Assembly: GCA_052066835.1 (NCBI GenBank)
Contig: JBQHRJ010000007.1
DNA: 64,000 bases
Direction: 5' to 3' (one strand)
From: UBA2821 sp902763335
GTDB taxonomy: Bacteria > Bacillota > Clostridia > Lachnospirales > Lachnospiraceae
Shown here one piece after another: positions 52,389 through 59,953 of the stretch (position 1 is its first letter; the number at the start of each line of letters is the position of its first letter). The translations under genes and the position numbers were made by a program. The notes under the pieces were generated by a model that saw nothing but the letters and a program-made list of their open reading frames with translations, was not told the DNA's origin and made no database searches.

Positions 52389-53462
52389 TTATCCTCTTTT
52401 CTTTGTTTTTCTTCGATTCGGCTTTCTTTTTTTGTCAAAAGATTTATTTTTCCTTATGTAGTCATCGTCTTTCTTACTTCTATTGTGTTTACTTACCAAC
52501 TGACCACATGCCGCCTTAATATTGTTACCTCTAGATTCACGAAGTTTTACCACTAATCCTTCTTTCTCTAATTCTCTTTTAAATTGAACCAACTGTTGCT
52601 TGTTTGGTCTCTTTATCCCTACATAATCCGTTTCGTTATATTGCAACACATTTATCAATACATTTTTTCCAAAAAACCATTTTTTTAATTGTTTTATATC
52701 TTCACGTCCATCATTAAATCCTGGTATTAACAAATATGCAATTGTTACTTTTCTATTATGACGTTCCGAGTAAGATAGAACTGCTTCTACAACATCATCT
52801 ATCGAATTCCCACGCATATGTGGCATTACTTTATCTCTTTTAACTTGACTAGTTGCATGCAAAGAAAGCGTAAGCTGAATCTTTAAGTGTTCTTCTCTCA
52901 GTTTTTTTAATTGATTAATTGGTCCAACTGTTGAAATAGTAATTCCGTCTGTAGGAAAATTCAGACCATCTCTGTCTCGCAAAATATGAATAGCTTTTAT
53001 TACTTCTCCGTAATTTAATAAAGGCTCCCCCATACCCATAAAAACTATACGATTAACCTTTTCTTTTAGTAAAACTATCTGTTGTACAATTTCTGAACTT
53101 GATAAATTTCGTATAAAACCATTCTTTCCAGAAGCACAGAAAATACAACCCACTGGACATCCAACCATAGTACTGACGCAAACAGTTATCCCTGTTTTTC
53201 TTTTTATACAAACCGTTTCTATACAATATCCATCTGATAATTCAAATGCATATTTTAATGTATCTTTGCCATTAAATACTTCTTTTATTTTCACCGTCTG
53301 ATTCTGAATTTTGGGTTTGTTTTTATACAATGACTCAAAAAAATCAGTTGCCATTTCTTCACCCAAACAATCTTTCATTTCCTTTAATGTATAGTTATAT
53401 GGATCTTTTAAAATCGCATCCTTAGTTAAACTTGTTTTATTTTTCAAAACATATTCCTCCAA
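52389..53462 (-). CDS. RlmN/Cfr-like radical SAM methyltransferase
   Basis: A 357-residue radical SAM enzyme of the RlmN/Cfr family, which methylates A2503 of 23S rRNA (RlmN at C2, Cfr at C8). The cluster motif is 'VGCPVGCIFCASGKNG'; the methyl-carrying Cys candidates are in 'GITVCVSTM' and 'AACGQL'. 'VFMGMGEPLLNYGEVIKAI' and 'LTLSLHATSQVKRDKVMP' are family signatures. The N-terminal accessory domain is short, and a very basic tail of about 30 residues is added after 'ACGQLVSKHN'. It is co-transcribed with an XRE regulator 8 bases upstream, unusual for housekeeping rlmN. Confidence 0.82.
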   Translation of the reverse strand: MEEYVLKNKTSLTKDAILKDPYNYTLKEMKDCLGEEMATDFFESLYKNKPKIQNQTVKIKEVFNGKDTLKYAFELSDGYCIETVCIKRKTGITVCVSTMVGCPVGCIFCASGKNGFIRNLSSSEIVQQIVLLKEKVNRIVFMGMGEPLLNYGEVIKAIHILRDRDGLNFPTDGITISTVGPINQLKKLREEHLKIQLTLSLHATSQVKRDKVMPHMRGNSIDDVVEAVLSYSERHNRKVTIAYLLIPGFNDGREDIKQLKKWFFGKNVLINVLQYNETDYVGIKRPNKQQLVQFKRELEKEGLVVKLRESRGNNIKAACGQLVSKHNRSKKDDDYIRKNKSFDKKRKPNRRKTKKRG

Positions 53463-53469
53463 TCAATTA

Positions 53470-53862
53470 CTATATTTCTTTTGAATTATTTTCACATATT
53501 GTAGTAGTATATAATTGAGTACTTTCTAGCCAAGATGGAAAAATATTTAATTGGTGAATAATAGTATGAGCATTAGGATGATAATCAAAATACAATAATA
53601 ACGAACAATAAATTGTCCAATTCATTTCCTTTTTTCCTGATTCTATGGCATTATATGTTTGTCTTGAAATACCAATAGCATTTGCAATATCAACTTGTGA
53701 TGTTCCTACCGCCCCTCTAAGCATTGGCAATTGTTTCCTTAATTTTTCTTTACAATTTTCACGTTCCACATCGGAAATTTTCCAGTATTTTTCGCATTCT
53801 TGTTTTATAATAATATCCAACTCATACTCTCCCTTCAAACAATTATATTCGCCAATATACAT
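53470..53862 (-). CDS. XRE-family regulator of the RlmN/Cfr-like operon
   Basis: A 130-residue protein with a central helix-turn-helix ('MLRGAVGTSQVDIANAIGIS', 'RQTYNAIESGKKEMNW') and a C-terminal part without known domain ('IIHQLNIFPSWLESTQLY'). The start at 53862 is the first ATG; an internal start before the helix-turn-helix is possible. It overlaps no gene and ends 8 bases before the methyltransferase. An inverted repeat upstream of the promoter is a likely operator. Confidence 0.78.
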   Translation of the reverse strand: MYIGEYNCLKGEYELDIIIKQECEKYWKISDVERENCKEKLRKQLPMLRGAVGTSQVDIANAIGISRQTYNAIESGKKEMNWTIYCSLLLYFDYHPNAHTIIHQLNIFPSWLESTQLYTTTICENNSKEI

Positions 53863-53883
53863 CAGATACTAACCGCCAATACA

Positions 53884-53937
53884 AGTATACAATATGTCAT
53901 TATTTTTGACAACAAGTAATCAACCGTCAAAGTTGAT
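53884..53937 (-). promoter_or_regulatory. promoter and inverted repeat of the XRE/RlmN-like operon
   Basis: Minus strand: TTGTCA (53912-53907), 17 bases, TATACT (53889-53884). Just upstream ATCAAC (53919-53924) and GTTGAT (53932-53937) form an inverted repeat. Confidence 0.65.
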
Positions 53938-54045
53938 CTTTGTTTGTTTATTCTATTTCCACAAATAAAAATGACAATCCCAACAAAAAAGTAGAATCAC
54001 ACCTATTCAGATGTGATTCCACCCACTAATTGGATCAGCACTACC

Positions 54046-54870
54046 TTATCTTCTCTTCTCATCCTTCTTCACAGGAGCAACATCCACAGGAGCCTTGCCC
54101 TTATCCTTATCGCCCTGATTGTTTGCCATGAACTCTTCAAAAGCATCAGCTCCATACTTATGCTCGCCCTCTGCCACACCCATAATAGGTGTTATTACAG
54201 ATGTTGTGTAGCTATCCATCTGGTCCTTTGCTTTTTCAGCAGCGACCTTCTTCTCATCTCTATCAGCAATCTTCTTAATCTCTTCATAGTTCTGATTTCT
54301 CACATCAAGAGAAAGATTCTCGACCTTATCAATCGCAGCATCAAGATGAAGTTCTAAGTTCTGATACACTCTCTTCTGCCATGCCCAAGGCTTACGAAGC
54401 ATAGAATTGTCTGCTTTGAAAATCTCCTGAGAATAATCTTTCTGGTCTTTACCTGCAAGCACTCTAAAGCTATTTGCAATCTGCTGATTAGCCACATGCA
54501 CACCTTCTGTAAATCCGTCTATTCTAGCAAGTGTAATATCTGTCTCGACAATACCCTCTCTAACCTTATCTCTGATTTTCTCAAGCTTCTTCTTTACACC
54601 AAAGAACTCGGAAACCTTGTTTAATGCTTCCTTACCTTTCTTCTTAAACTCTGTAATGATTTCAGTTGCCTTTTCCTTCATATCTTCTTTTACTTCAAAG
54701 AGCTTCTGTTTCATTTCATCACAGCGCTTTTCAGCACGGTCAACCATTTCTGATAATGTTTCTTTTAATGTCTTTGATGCCTGCTTCTTACGATCATTCT
54801 GCTTTAAGAGTTCCATTAACTCCATGATAATCTCATCTTTTGTCATGGATGTTTTAACCATCTCTTCCAT
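54046..54870 (-). CDS. DUF6674-like conjugative-element protein
   Basis: A 274-residue, highly charged, helical protein from ATG 54870 (GGAGGCAATT before it). N-terminal segment 'MTKDEIIMELMELLKQN'; central amphipathic region 'AEKRCDEMKQKLFEVKED', 'FFGVKKKLEKIRDKVREG'; C-terminus rich in Lys and Asp. Such proteins occur next to SpoVG-domain genes on Lachnospiraceae conjugative elements; the family name is from memory. Function unknown. Confidence 0.65.
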   Translation of the reverse strand: MEEMVKTSMTKDEIIMELMELLKQNDRKKQASKTLKETLSEMVDRAEKRCDEMKQKLFEVKEDMKEKATEIITEFKKKGKEALNKVSEFFGVKKKLEKIRDKVREGIVETDITLARIDGFTEGVHVANQQIANSFRVLAGKDQKDYSQEIFKADNSMLRKPWAWQKRVYQNLELHLDAAIDKVENLSLDVRNQNYEEIKKIADRDEKKVAAEKAKDQMDSYTTSVITPIMGVAEGEHKYGADAFEEFMANNQGDKDKGKAPVDVAPVKKDEKRR

Positions 54871-54958
54871 AATTGCCTCCAATCTGTAATGCAAATGAGC
54901 CTGCCTTACTTTTGACAGACTCACGCACTACGTTTAATTCATTTACTACAGTTACTCA

Positions 54959-55945
54959 TTAACGAAAGGGAAGGGACTCACCTGAACCAATAGCCTGTCC
55001 GTCCTTTTTCTCTTCCTTGTCATTAGACTTATCCTGGCTATTTGAATCCTTAGACTCTTCCTTCTGCTTTTCCTTTGCTTCCTGATATGCTCTCTCGATT
55101 TCTCCATAAAGCTTCTCACGGAACTCCTTTGTTACCGGATAGCAGATATCCTGATAGATATCCTTGCCTGCCTCATCCTTCTGCTTTGTCTTGTAAGATG
55201 GCATTGATACAAATACCTTTTCCTTACCCTGAAGGATATTCACATTGTTGACGATGAAACTGTCCTCAAAATAGATTCTGGCAAGTCCACGGATATTGCT
55301 GCCTTCTCTCTCAAAAGGTGTCACAGTCACGGAAAACTGTGGCATTTCAACCTCACCATCACGACCTCTTTCAGGCTGTCCCTGCTCCTTTACGCGCTCA
55401 AACTCTTCTAAGATATTGGCATAAAGCTCTTCACGGAACTCTGCTGTAATCGGATTACATACATCCTTATATACAGTCGCACCGCTTTCCTCTGTAGTAA
55501 GGACATCCCTTACACTTGTCTGGCAGATTATCTTTTTTCCTTCATTTATCTTATATGTAGCTCCTGCTGCTCTTGCCATTTCTATGAATCTATGATGACC
55601 AATACTATATATAATCGATCCCTCACCTATTCTGACAAACTTCTTTACCACCTGCTTGTTTGTTCCAGGCACTTTGTAAAGGTGTTTCATAAAATCATCC
55701 AACCTTTCCTTATGTATCAATTCAATTCTTTGCATTCTATAGAGTGCTCCTGCTGCAATCGCCAGCATTTTCGTATATTCAATATCTGTATACGAATTTT
55801 CTCCGATATCCTTATCATCTTTCGTATAAATATTCGTATATACTTCCGAAAGCCACCCTGTTGCCTCTTCTACTCTAATATATCTTTTAGATATATTAGA
55901 GCCATGAATATACGCCCTAACTGTTTTTTCCAAATTATATGCCAT
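54959..55945 (-). CDS. DUF6462-like / SpoVG fusion protein
   Basis: A 328-residue composite. Residues about 95-145 resemble the DUF6462 excisionase-like motif ('KKFVRIGEGSIIYSIGHHRF', 'ATYKINEGKKIICQT'). Residues about 155-185 equal only the end of a SpoVG domain ('VYKDVCNPITAEFREELYAN'). Residues about 200-300 form a complete SpoVG domain ('GLARIYFEDSFIVNNVNI', 'SMPSYKTKQKDEAGKDIYQD'). The first SpoVG copy has thus lost its body and is joined in frame to another protein. Start ATG 55945 behind GAAGGTGG. Confidence 0.7.
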   Translation of the reverse strand: MAYNLEKTVRAYIHGSNISKRYIRVEEATGWLSEVYTNIYTKDDKDIGENSYTDIEYTKMLAIAAGALYRMQRIELIHKERLDDFMKHLYKVPGTNKQVVKKFVRIGEGSIIYSIGHHRFIEMARAAGATYKINEGKKIICQTSVRDVLTTEESGATVYKDVCNPITAEFREELYANILEEFERVKEQGQPERGRDGEVEMPQFSVTVTPFEREGSNIRGLARIYFEDSFIVNNVNILQGKEKVFVSMPSYKTKQKDEAGKDIYQDICYPVTKEFREKLYGEIERAYQEAKEKQKEESKDSNSQDKSNDKEEKKDGQAIGSGESLPFR

Positions 55946-55980
55946 ATAACCACCTTCTTTTCTTTCTCCATAACGCAAAA

Positions 55981-56018
55981 AGAGGACATCTTCTAAATTT
56001 CTTTAGAAAATGTCCTCT
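55981..56018. repeat. strong inverted repeat (bidirectional terminator)
   Basis: AGAGGACAT (55981-55989) faces ATGTCCTCT (56010-56018), with TCTAAA / TTTAGA pairing inside. A hairpin of about 15 bp between the SpoVG-fusion gene and the integrase att region. Confidence 0.7.
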
Positions 56019-56091
56019 AAGTAGTTCTTTTATTTGATTGTCTTTTCAGCTATTTTGTATATCCTTGTACACTCTTACTTATGACTACTTC

Positions 56092-56272
56092 AAAAAGTGG
56101 TCAAAAAAGTGGTCAACTGACTACTCGACATGTCTCAAACCCGCATAAACACTGGATTTTTTAGTTTAAGCTCTTCATCGTCGGGAATACTCAAGAAGAA
56201 AAGGTGTTATTCCTTATTATTAAGTATTACCAGGTGTTTGTGGTTTTTCTGAAACGTATTATAACGTATTAT
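56092..56272. repeat. short direct repeats next to the integrase (possible arm sites)
   Basis: AAAAAGTGGTC occurs twice with a 12-base period (56092-56102, 56104-56114); ACGTATTAT occurs twice with a 10-base period (56254-56262, 56264-56272). Such helically phased repeats beside a Tn916-type integrase resemble arm-binding sites. The core att sequence was not identified. The stretch 56020-56364 has no gene. Confidence 0.5.
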
Positions 56273-56364
56273 TCAGTACCATTCATCCCAACTTCGTAGT
56301 AATCAAGTAGTAAATCAGCAATTATGTAGTTGTAATTCACACATTCAATCTTAAGGACTCTCCC

Positions 56365-57603
56365 CTAAAATATATCAAGACTGTGTGATAAGTTTTCTAT
56401 TGCTTCTTTTTTCTTTGCGTCTGTGACTTCCGCATATATATCCATCGTTGTTTCGATGTTAGCGTGTCCCATGACAGCCTGAATGACTTTAATGTTTGTT
56501 TCTTTTTCACAGAACCTCGTACAAAAGGTATGTCTTAAATGATGACAAGAAAAATGTGGAATGATAACCGGCTGACGCCTTTCCTTTTTAGCATTAACCA
56601 CTTCCTCAGCATTATAATTCTCCAATATCCTCTTAATCGTTCGATTAACTGTCTGGGGATTATGAATATTACCAAAACGGTTACAAAAAATGAACCCTGT
56701 CATGCCGTCAATGATTGTACTGTTAAAACCATTTTCCTTCTGTACCTCATATTCCTCTTTAAACGCATTATAAACCGCATCCATCATCGGAACAGTCCGT
56801 ATACCAGCTTCTGTCTTTGGAAGTGACACTGCAAATTCTGACTTGCGTGTTTTACTTCCTTCTCTTGCATAATATGTCACACTATGATTGATACTGATCA
56901 GACGATTTTCAAAATCCAAATCTTCCCATCTTAACCCAATCACTTCTCCTATTCTACAGCCTGTACCTAATAATACAGTGAATAAAGGATGCCAGTGACA
57001 AAAAACTGGACTATTAGCAGTATAGTTCATAAATGCCCTTTGCTGCTCCACTGTTAATGCGTGTCTAACTCCTTTGTTCTTACCTGCTTTTTTCTTAATC
57101 TCTGCCATAACACCCTCCGAAGGATTCATACGAATAATACCATCACGAACTGCCAACTGAAATGTTGGATGAAGTACCGTGTGTATCGTATCAACTGTAT
57201 TAGCCTGCAACTTCTTTTCATTCAATAGATAATAGTAAAAATACATGACATCGGAATACTTAATCTCTCCGATTTTACGTAATCCAAATCCATCTCTGAC
57301 AAAATGGTCATACATATACATGTAATTGGATCGTGTTGTCTTTCGCAAATCATATTTTGTAGACATATACCTATCAAATACAAAATTCAAAGTTGCATTA
57401 CCAGCCACATACACATCTAATCCATCAAGCTGATTTTTTATAAGATTAGCTTCCTTCTCTCGTAGTGTCTGCAAATCTCTGGCATATACAAATCTGCGTT
57501 TTTTGAACGGATCAGTATAAGTATATACATATGTGTTATCCGTCCTCTGGGATTCCCCCTTTCGTAATGCTCTGCCTCTGTTGTCTTTCCTTGCTTTCGC
57601 CAT
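56365..57603 (-). CDS. Tn916-type tyrosine integrase
   Basis: A 412-residue tyrosine recombinase from ATG 57603 (AAGGAG before it; an ATG 18 bases earlier overlaps the upstream gene). The N-terminal arm-binding domain resembles Int-Tn916 ('DNRGRALRKGESQR', 'YTYTDPFKKRRFVYA'). Catalytic residues: Arg in 'GTGCRIGEVIGLRWEDLDFE', His-x-x-Arg in 'HHLRHTFC', His in 'VMGHANIETT' and Tyr in 'MDIYAEVTD'. It would integrate and excise the conjugative element to which the CopG and DUF6462 genes belong; the rest of that element appears degraded. Confidence 0.94.
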   Translation of the reverse strand: MAKARKDNRGRALRKGESQRTDNTYVYTYTDPFKKRRFVYARDLQTLREKEANLIKNQLDGLDVYVAGNATLNFVFDRYMSTKYDLRKTTRSNYMYMYDHFVRDGFGLRKIGEIKYSDVMYFYYYLLNEKKLQANTVDTIHTVLHPTFQLAVRDGIIRMNPSEGVMAEIKKKAGKNKGVRHALTVEQQRAFMNYTANSPVFCHWHPLFTVLLGTGCRIGEVIGLRWEDLDFENRLISINHSVTYYAREGSKTRKSEFAVSLPKTEAGIRTVPMMDAVYNAFKEEYEVQKENGFNSTIIDGMTGFIFCNRFGNIHNPQTVNRTIKRILENYNAEEVVNAKKERRQPVIIPHFSCHHLRHTFCTRFCEKETNIKVIQAVMGHANIETTMDIYAEVTDAKKKEAIENLSHSLDIF

Positions 57604-57617
57604 CTCTACTCCTTTCT

Positions 57618-57812
57618 TCAAGGAAAGAGATTTTGCACCTCTGCATCCGGCGTATTAAGTAATAAATCCACACCAGTATGCAATAACTGAGTTATGGTCA
57701 TTCCGTGACTGTCCGCATATTCTTTTAGCTTTTGCAGTTCGCTATCTGTTACCCTCACACTTAATGTGTTCAACTTTGGGGCATCAGATTTTGGTCTACC
57801 CATTTTAGCCAT
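57618..57812 (-). CDS. CopG/Arc-type ribbon-helix-helix regulator
   Basis: A 64-residue protein from ATG 57812 (GGAGG before it): 'MAKMGRPKSDAPKLNTLSVR', 'DSELQKLKEYADSHGMTITQ'. Ribbon-helix-helix dimer that binds palindromes. The promoter in front has an 18-bp perfect palindrome. The same N-terminal signature ('MAKMGRPK') heads the fusion gene at 27442. Upstream of and probably co-transcribed with the integrase. Confidence 0.85.
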   Translation of the reverse strand: MAKMGRPKSDAPKLNTLSVRVTDSELQKLKEYADSHGMTITQLLHTGVDLLLNTPDAEVQNLFP

Positions 57813-57843
57813 CTGTATGCACCTCCAATCACTTCTATATACC

Positions 57844-57871
57844 ATTATACTTTTCGTATACGAAAAGTCAA
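57844..57871 (-). promoter_or_regulatory. promoter with palindromic operator filling the spacer
   Basis: Minus strand: TTGACT (57871-57866), 16 bases, TATAAT (57849-57844). An 18-bp perfect palindrome CTTTTCGTATACGAAAAG (57850-57867) occupies the whole spacer. Ideal for repression by the CopG-like product. Confidence 0.82.
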
Positions 57872-57913
57872 GTGCTTTTTACCGCAAAATCTCTAATAAA
57901 AAAATCATTACTC

Positions 57914-58117
57914 CTACAGTCTAAAAGTTTCCAAATATTCCTCAAAAATATCACAGTTTACAAGAACCAGCTTGTCAACCTTATAGATTGCCTTCGCATC
58001 CTTTGCCATTTGTTCAAATTTGCTTTGACACATACTATACATTTCTGCTCCTTCTTTGTAGCGAACAAATCTTTTTCCATCTTTCATTCGCTTCACAACA
58101 ATCACCTCTTTCTTCAT
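57914..58117 (-). CDS. DUF6462-type excisionase-like protein
   Basis: A 67-residue protein: 'KRFVRYKEGAEMYSMCQSKF', 'MAKDAKAIYKVDKLVLVN', 'IFEEYLETFRL'. Members sit beside Tn916-type integrases and have a MerR-like winged fold typical of excisionases. Start ATG 58117 behind AAGAGGTGA. It is just upstream of the CopG promoter. Confidence 0.82.
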   Translation of the reverse strand: MKKEVIVVKRMKDGKRFVRYKEGAEMYSMCQSKFEQMAKDAKAIYKVDKLVLVNCDIFEEYLETFRL

Positions 58118-58629
58118 ATAATAAGCAGTATGTTATCTGCCCATGACAACCATGAAAACTTTTCCCGGCTCTCATCAGCAGACAAATCTTTTAAAAATAC
58201 AGTACAGGTGGCAGCTCATTACACCGCCCACATCGGTATCGCACCGTCAATCCTTGTTGACCGGAAATCTCCGGAAGTATCATTATTAAAAATATGTATC
58301 ATCGCCCTGTGCAACTGCTTCACTTTTTGCCAGACATTTATCGCTCCTTGTCTTTACTTCAATACCCTATTTCAGCATTTCTTCGTATAAGAACCTTCCT
58401 TATTTGTATAGGAAAGCAGACAGCTCTTGGCGTGTCCGCATAGTGGCTCCACATATTCCACACGTCCTGTACGCATTTGTCTATAAAATTGTCAAGGTAC
58501 ACTTACAGGCTCACGCCTGCATTTTGGATAAAATCAACTCCGGACTTATCAGTCCAAAAAGCACATAAACCACTTCCGTCTGCTATGAACGGTGTTGTAA
58601 AAATTATGTGCTTTACAAGAATGACAAGT
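58118..58629. other. noncoding or decayed stretch
   Basis: About 510 bases with short frames only. A minus frame near 58470-58370 ('MRTGRVEYVEPLCGHAK') has no family I recognise. No RNA gene seen. Confidence 0.4.
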
Positions 58630-58959
58630 TTAGAGTTCCAGTTTATCCGGCCCATACTTGCAGATAAGCTGAAATAAAACTTTTTTATGTATTCCATCTG
58701 TCAGCTCATACATTTCATGCAAAACTTTCAATTCAAGTGGTGTTAATGTATTCATGTATGGTTTGTAATTATCCCCAACAAAAATCCCACCATCTCCTCC
58801 TTGTCTTGTATAGATTGGAAAGCCAAGAGATAAAGCCTGAATATCATTTTGTATCGTGCGAACAGTAACATTAAATTCTTCTGCCAATTCTTTCGCCGTG
58901 ATGCGACGTCTAACCATCAGAATACTAATTATTTCAGCTCTGCGATCTGCTGTATTCAT
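58630..58959 (-). CDS. HTH_11 (DeoR/WYL-type) regulator, short
   Basis: A 109-residue protein from ATG 58959 (AAGGAGG before it). The winged helix reads 'RRAEIISILMVRRRITAKEL', 'AEEFNVTVRTIQNDIQALS' with a wing 'YTRQGGDGGIFVGDNYK'. The effector domain of WYL-type regulators is missing; the C-terminus 'TPLELKVLHEMYEL' suggests a natural short form as often found on mobile elements. Confidence 0.75.
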   Translation of the reverse strand: MNTADRRAEIISILMVRRRITAKELAEEFNVTVRTIQNDIQALSLGFPIYTRQGGDGGIFVGDNYKPYMNTLTPLELKVLHEMYELTDGIHKKVLFQLICKYGPDKLEL

Positions 58960-59183
58960 GCTTTACCTCCTTTCTGTAAATTCTCCTATCTCATTGTAAA
59001 AAATGAACCGGAAAAAACCTTTCATATTCAGATAAGCTTTTTCTCCCAATCGCTTTCGATACAATCAGGGCTTACTTTTACATATCCAAAAGTTCCTATC
59101 TCCTCCGCTTTCTCTTATTGACTTTGCTATTTTCTGTTGCTAAAATCTTTTATGGATAAAATCATAAATTTATAAAAACACTC

Positions 59184-59240
59184 AAACTGCTATGGAGCTT
59201 CACGGGCATCTCTTGCCTGCAATAAGCCATAGCAGTTTTT
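59184..59240. terminator. terminator-like inverted repeat
   Basis: AAACTGCTATGG (59184-59195) and CCATAGCAGTTT (59227-59238) followed by TTT on the plus strand; 12-bp stem with a structured 31-base loop. Confidence 0.65.
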
Positions 59241-59350
59241 TATTGCTTATGCCAGTAGCTCTACAAAGCCGGACCGCATAAAGGCAGTCCCCAAAATGGA
59301 CAATAATGTCCTTATGTGTTGTGGCACACTCGCCTAAGCTCGTACAACAC

Positions 59351-59374
59351 GCAAATTCCCTTCGGGCAATTTGC
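59351..59374. other. probable oriT hairpin of the MOBP module
   Basis: GCAAATT (59351-59357) and AATTTGC (59368-59374) with an inner CCC/GGG pair form a hairpin preceded by CAACACG. It lies about 240 bases upstream of mobC and the relaxase, the usual place for oriT. No experimentally known nick site was matched. Confidence 0.45.
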
Positions 59375-59611
59375 CAAAGATAGCAAGCACTGCCTGTGTT
59401 CCCTCACAGGCACCATTCCCTCAAGTTCCTGCCATTCAGAAACTTGAAAAAATTGGCTTGCAATGGGAATATCCCCCTGACCCCCTGATGCTCCCAAAAT
59501 CAGTAATTGCCAAACCGTAATTTCTGATTTTTGCACACAAAAATACTCACCGCCTGAAACGGCATATTACAAAATCTTCTATTCTAAATATGGAAGGGAA
59601 AGGATGAAGCA

Positions 59612-59953
59612 ATGGCACAAAGAGAACGACAAAACGAACTGAAAATCTATCTGAGCGATGACGAGCAGTACATACTCGAACAGAAATTTAAAATCTCCGG
59701 CATGAAAAGCAAATCTGCCTTTATCCGGCACTTGATTCTGTACGGATATGTCTATGACGTAAACTATGAACACTTGCGGGAATACAACACACTTCTCGCC
59801 CGTATCAGCAATAACTTAAACCAGATTGTCAAGCGGATGAACGCAACCGGGAATGTGTATGAAGCCGATGTCAAAGAAGTAAAGGAGCTGATGAAACAGG
59901 TATGGCAATCACAAAAATCCATGCTATCCAAGCAACCGTCAATAAAGCAGTAG
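59612..59953 (+). CDS. MobC-type mobilization accessory protein
   Basis: A 113-residue relaxosome protein: ribbon-helix-helix N-terminus ('NELKIYLSDDEQYILEQKFK', 'MKSKSAFIRHLILYG') and the MobC signature 'LLARISNNLNQIVKRMNATG'. It would bind oriT and help the relaxase open the strand. It overlaps the relaxase gene by 52 bases. Start ATG 59612 behind AAGGATG. Confidence 0.9.
   Translation: MAQRERQNELKIYLSDDEQYILEQKFKISGMKSKSAFIRHLILYGYVYDVNYEHLREYNTLLARISNNLNQIVKRMNATGNVYEADVKEVKELMKQVWQSQKSMLSKQPSIKQ

Noticed and set aside
56020..56364. A tRNA gene as integration target next to the Tn916-type integrase
   Set aside because: No cloverleaf or CCA-proximal T-arm sequence could be drawn from this stretch.
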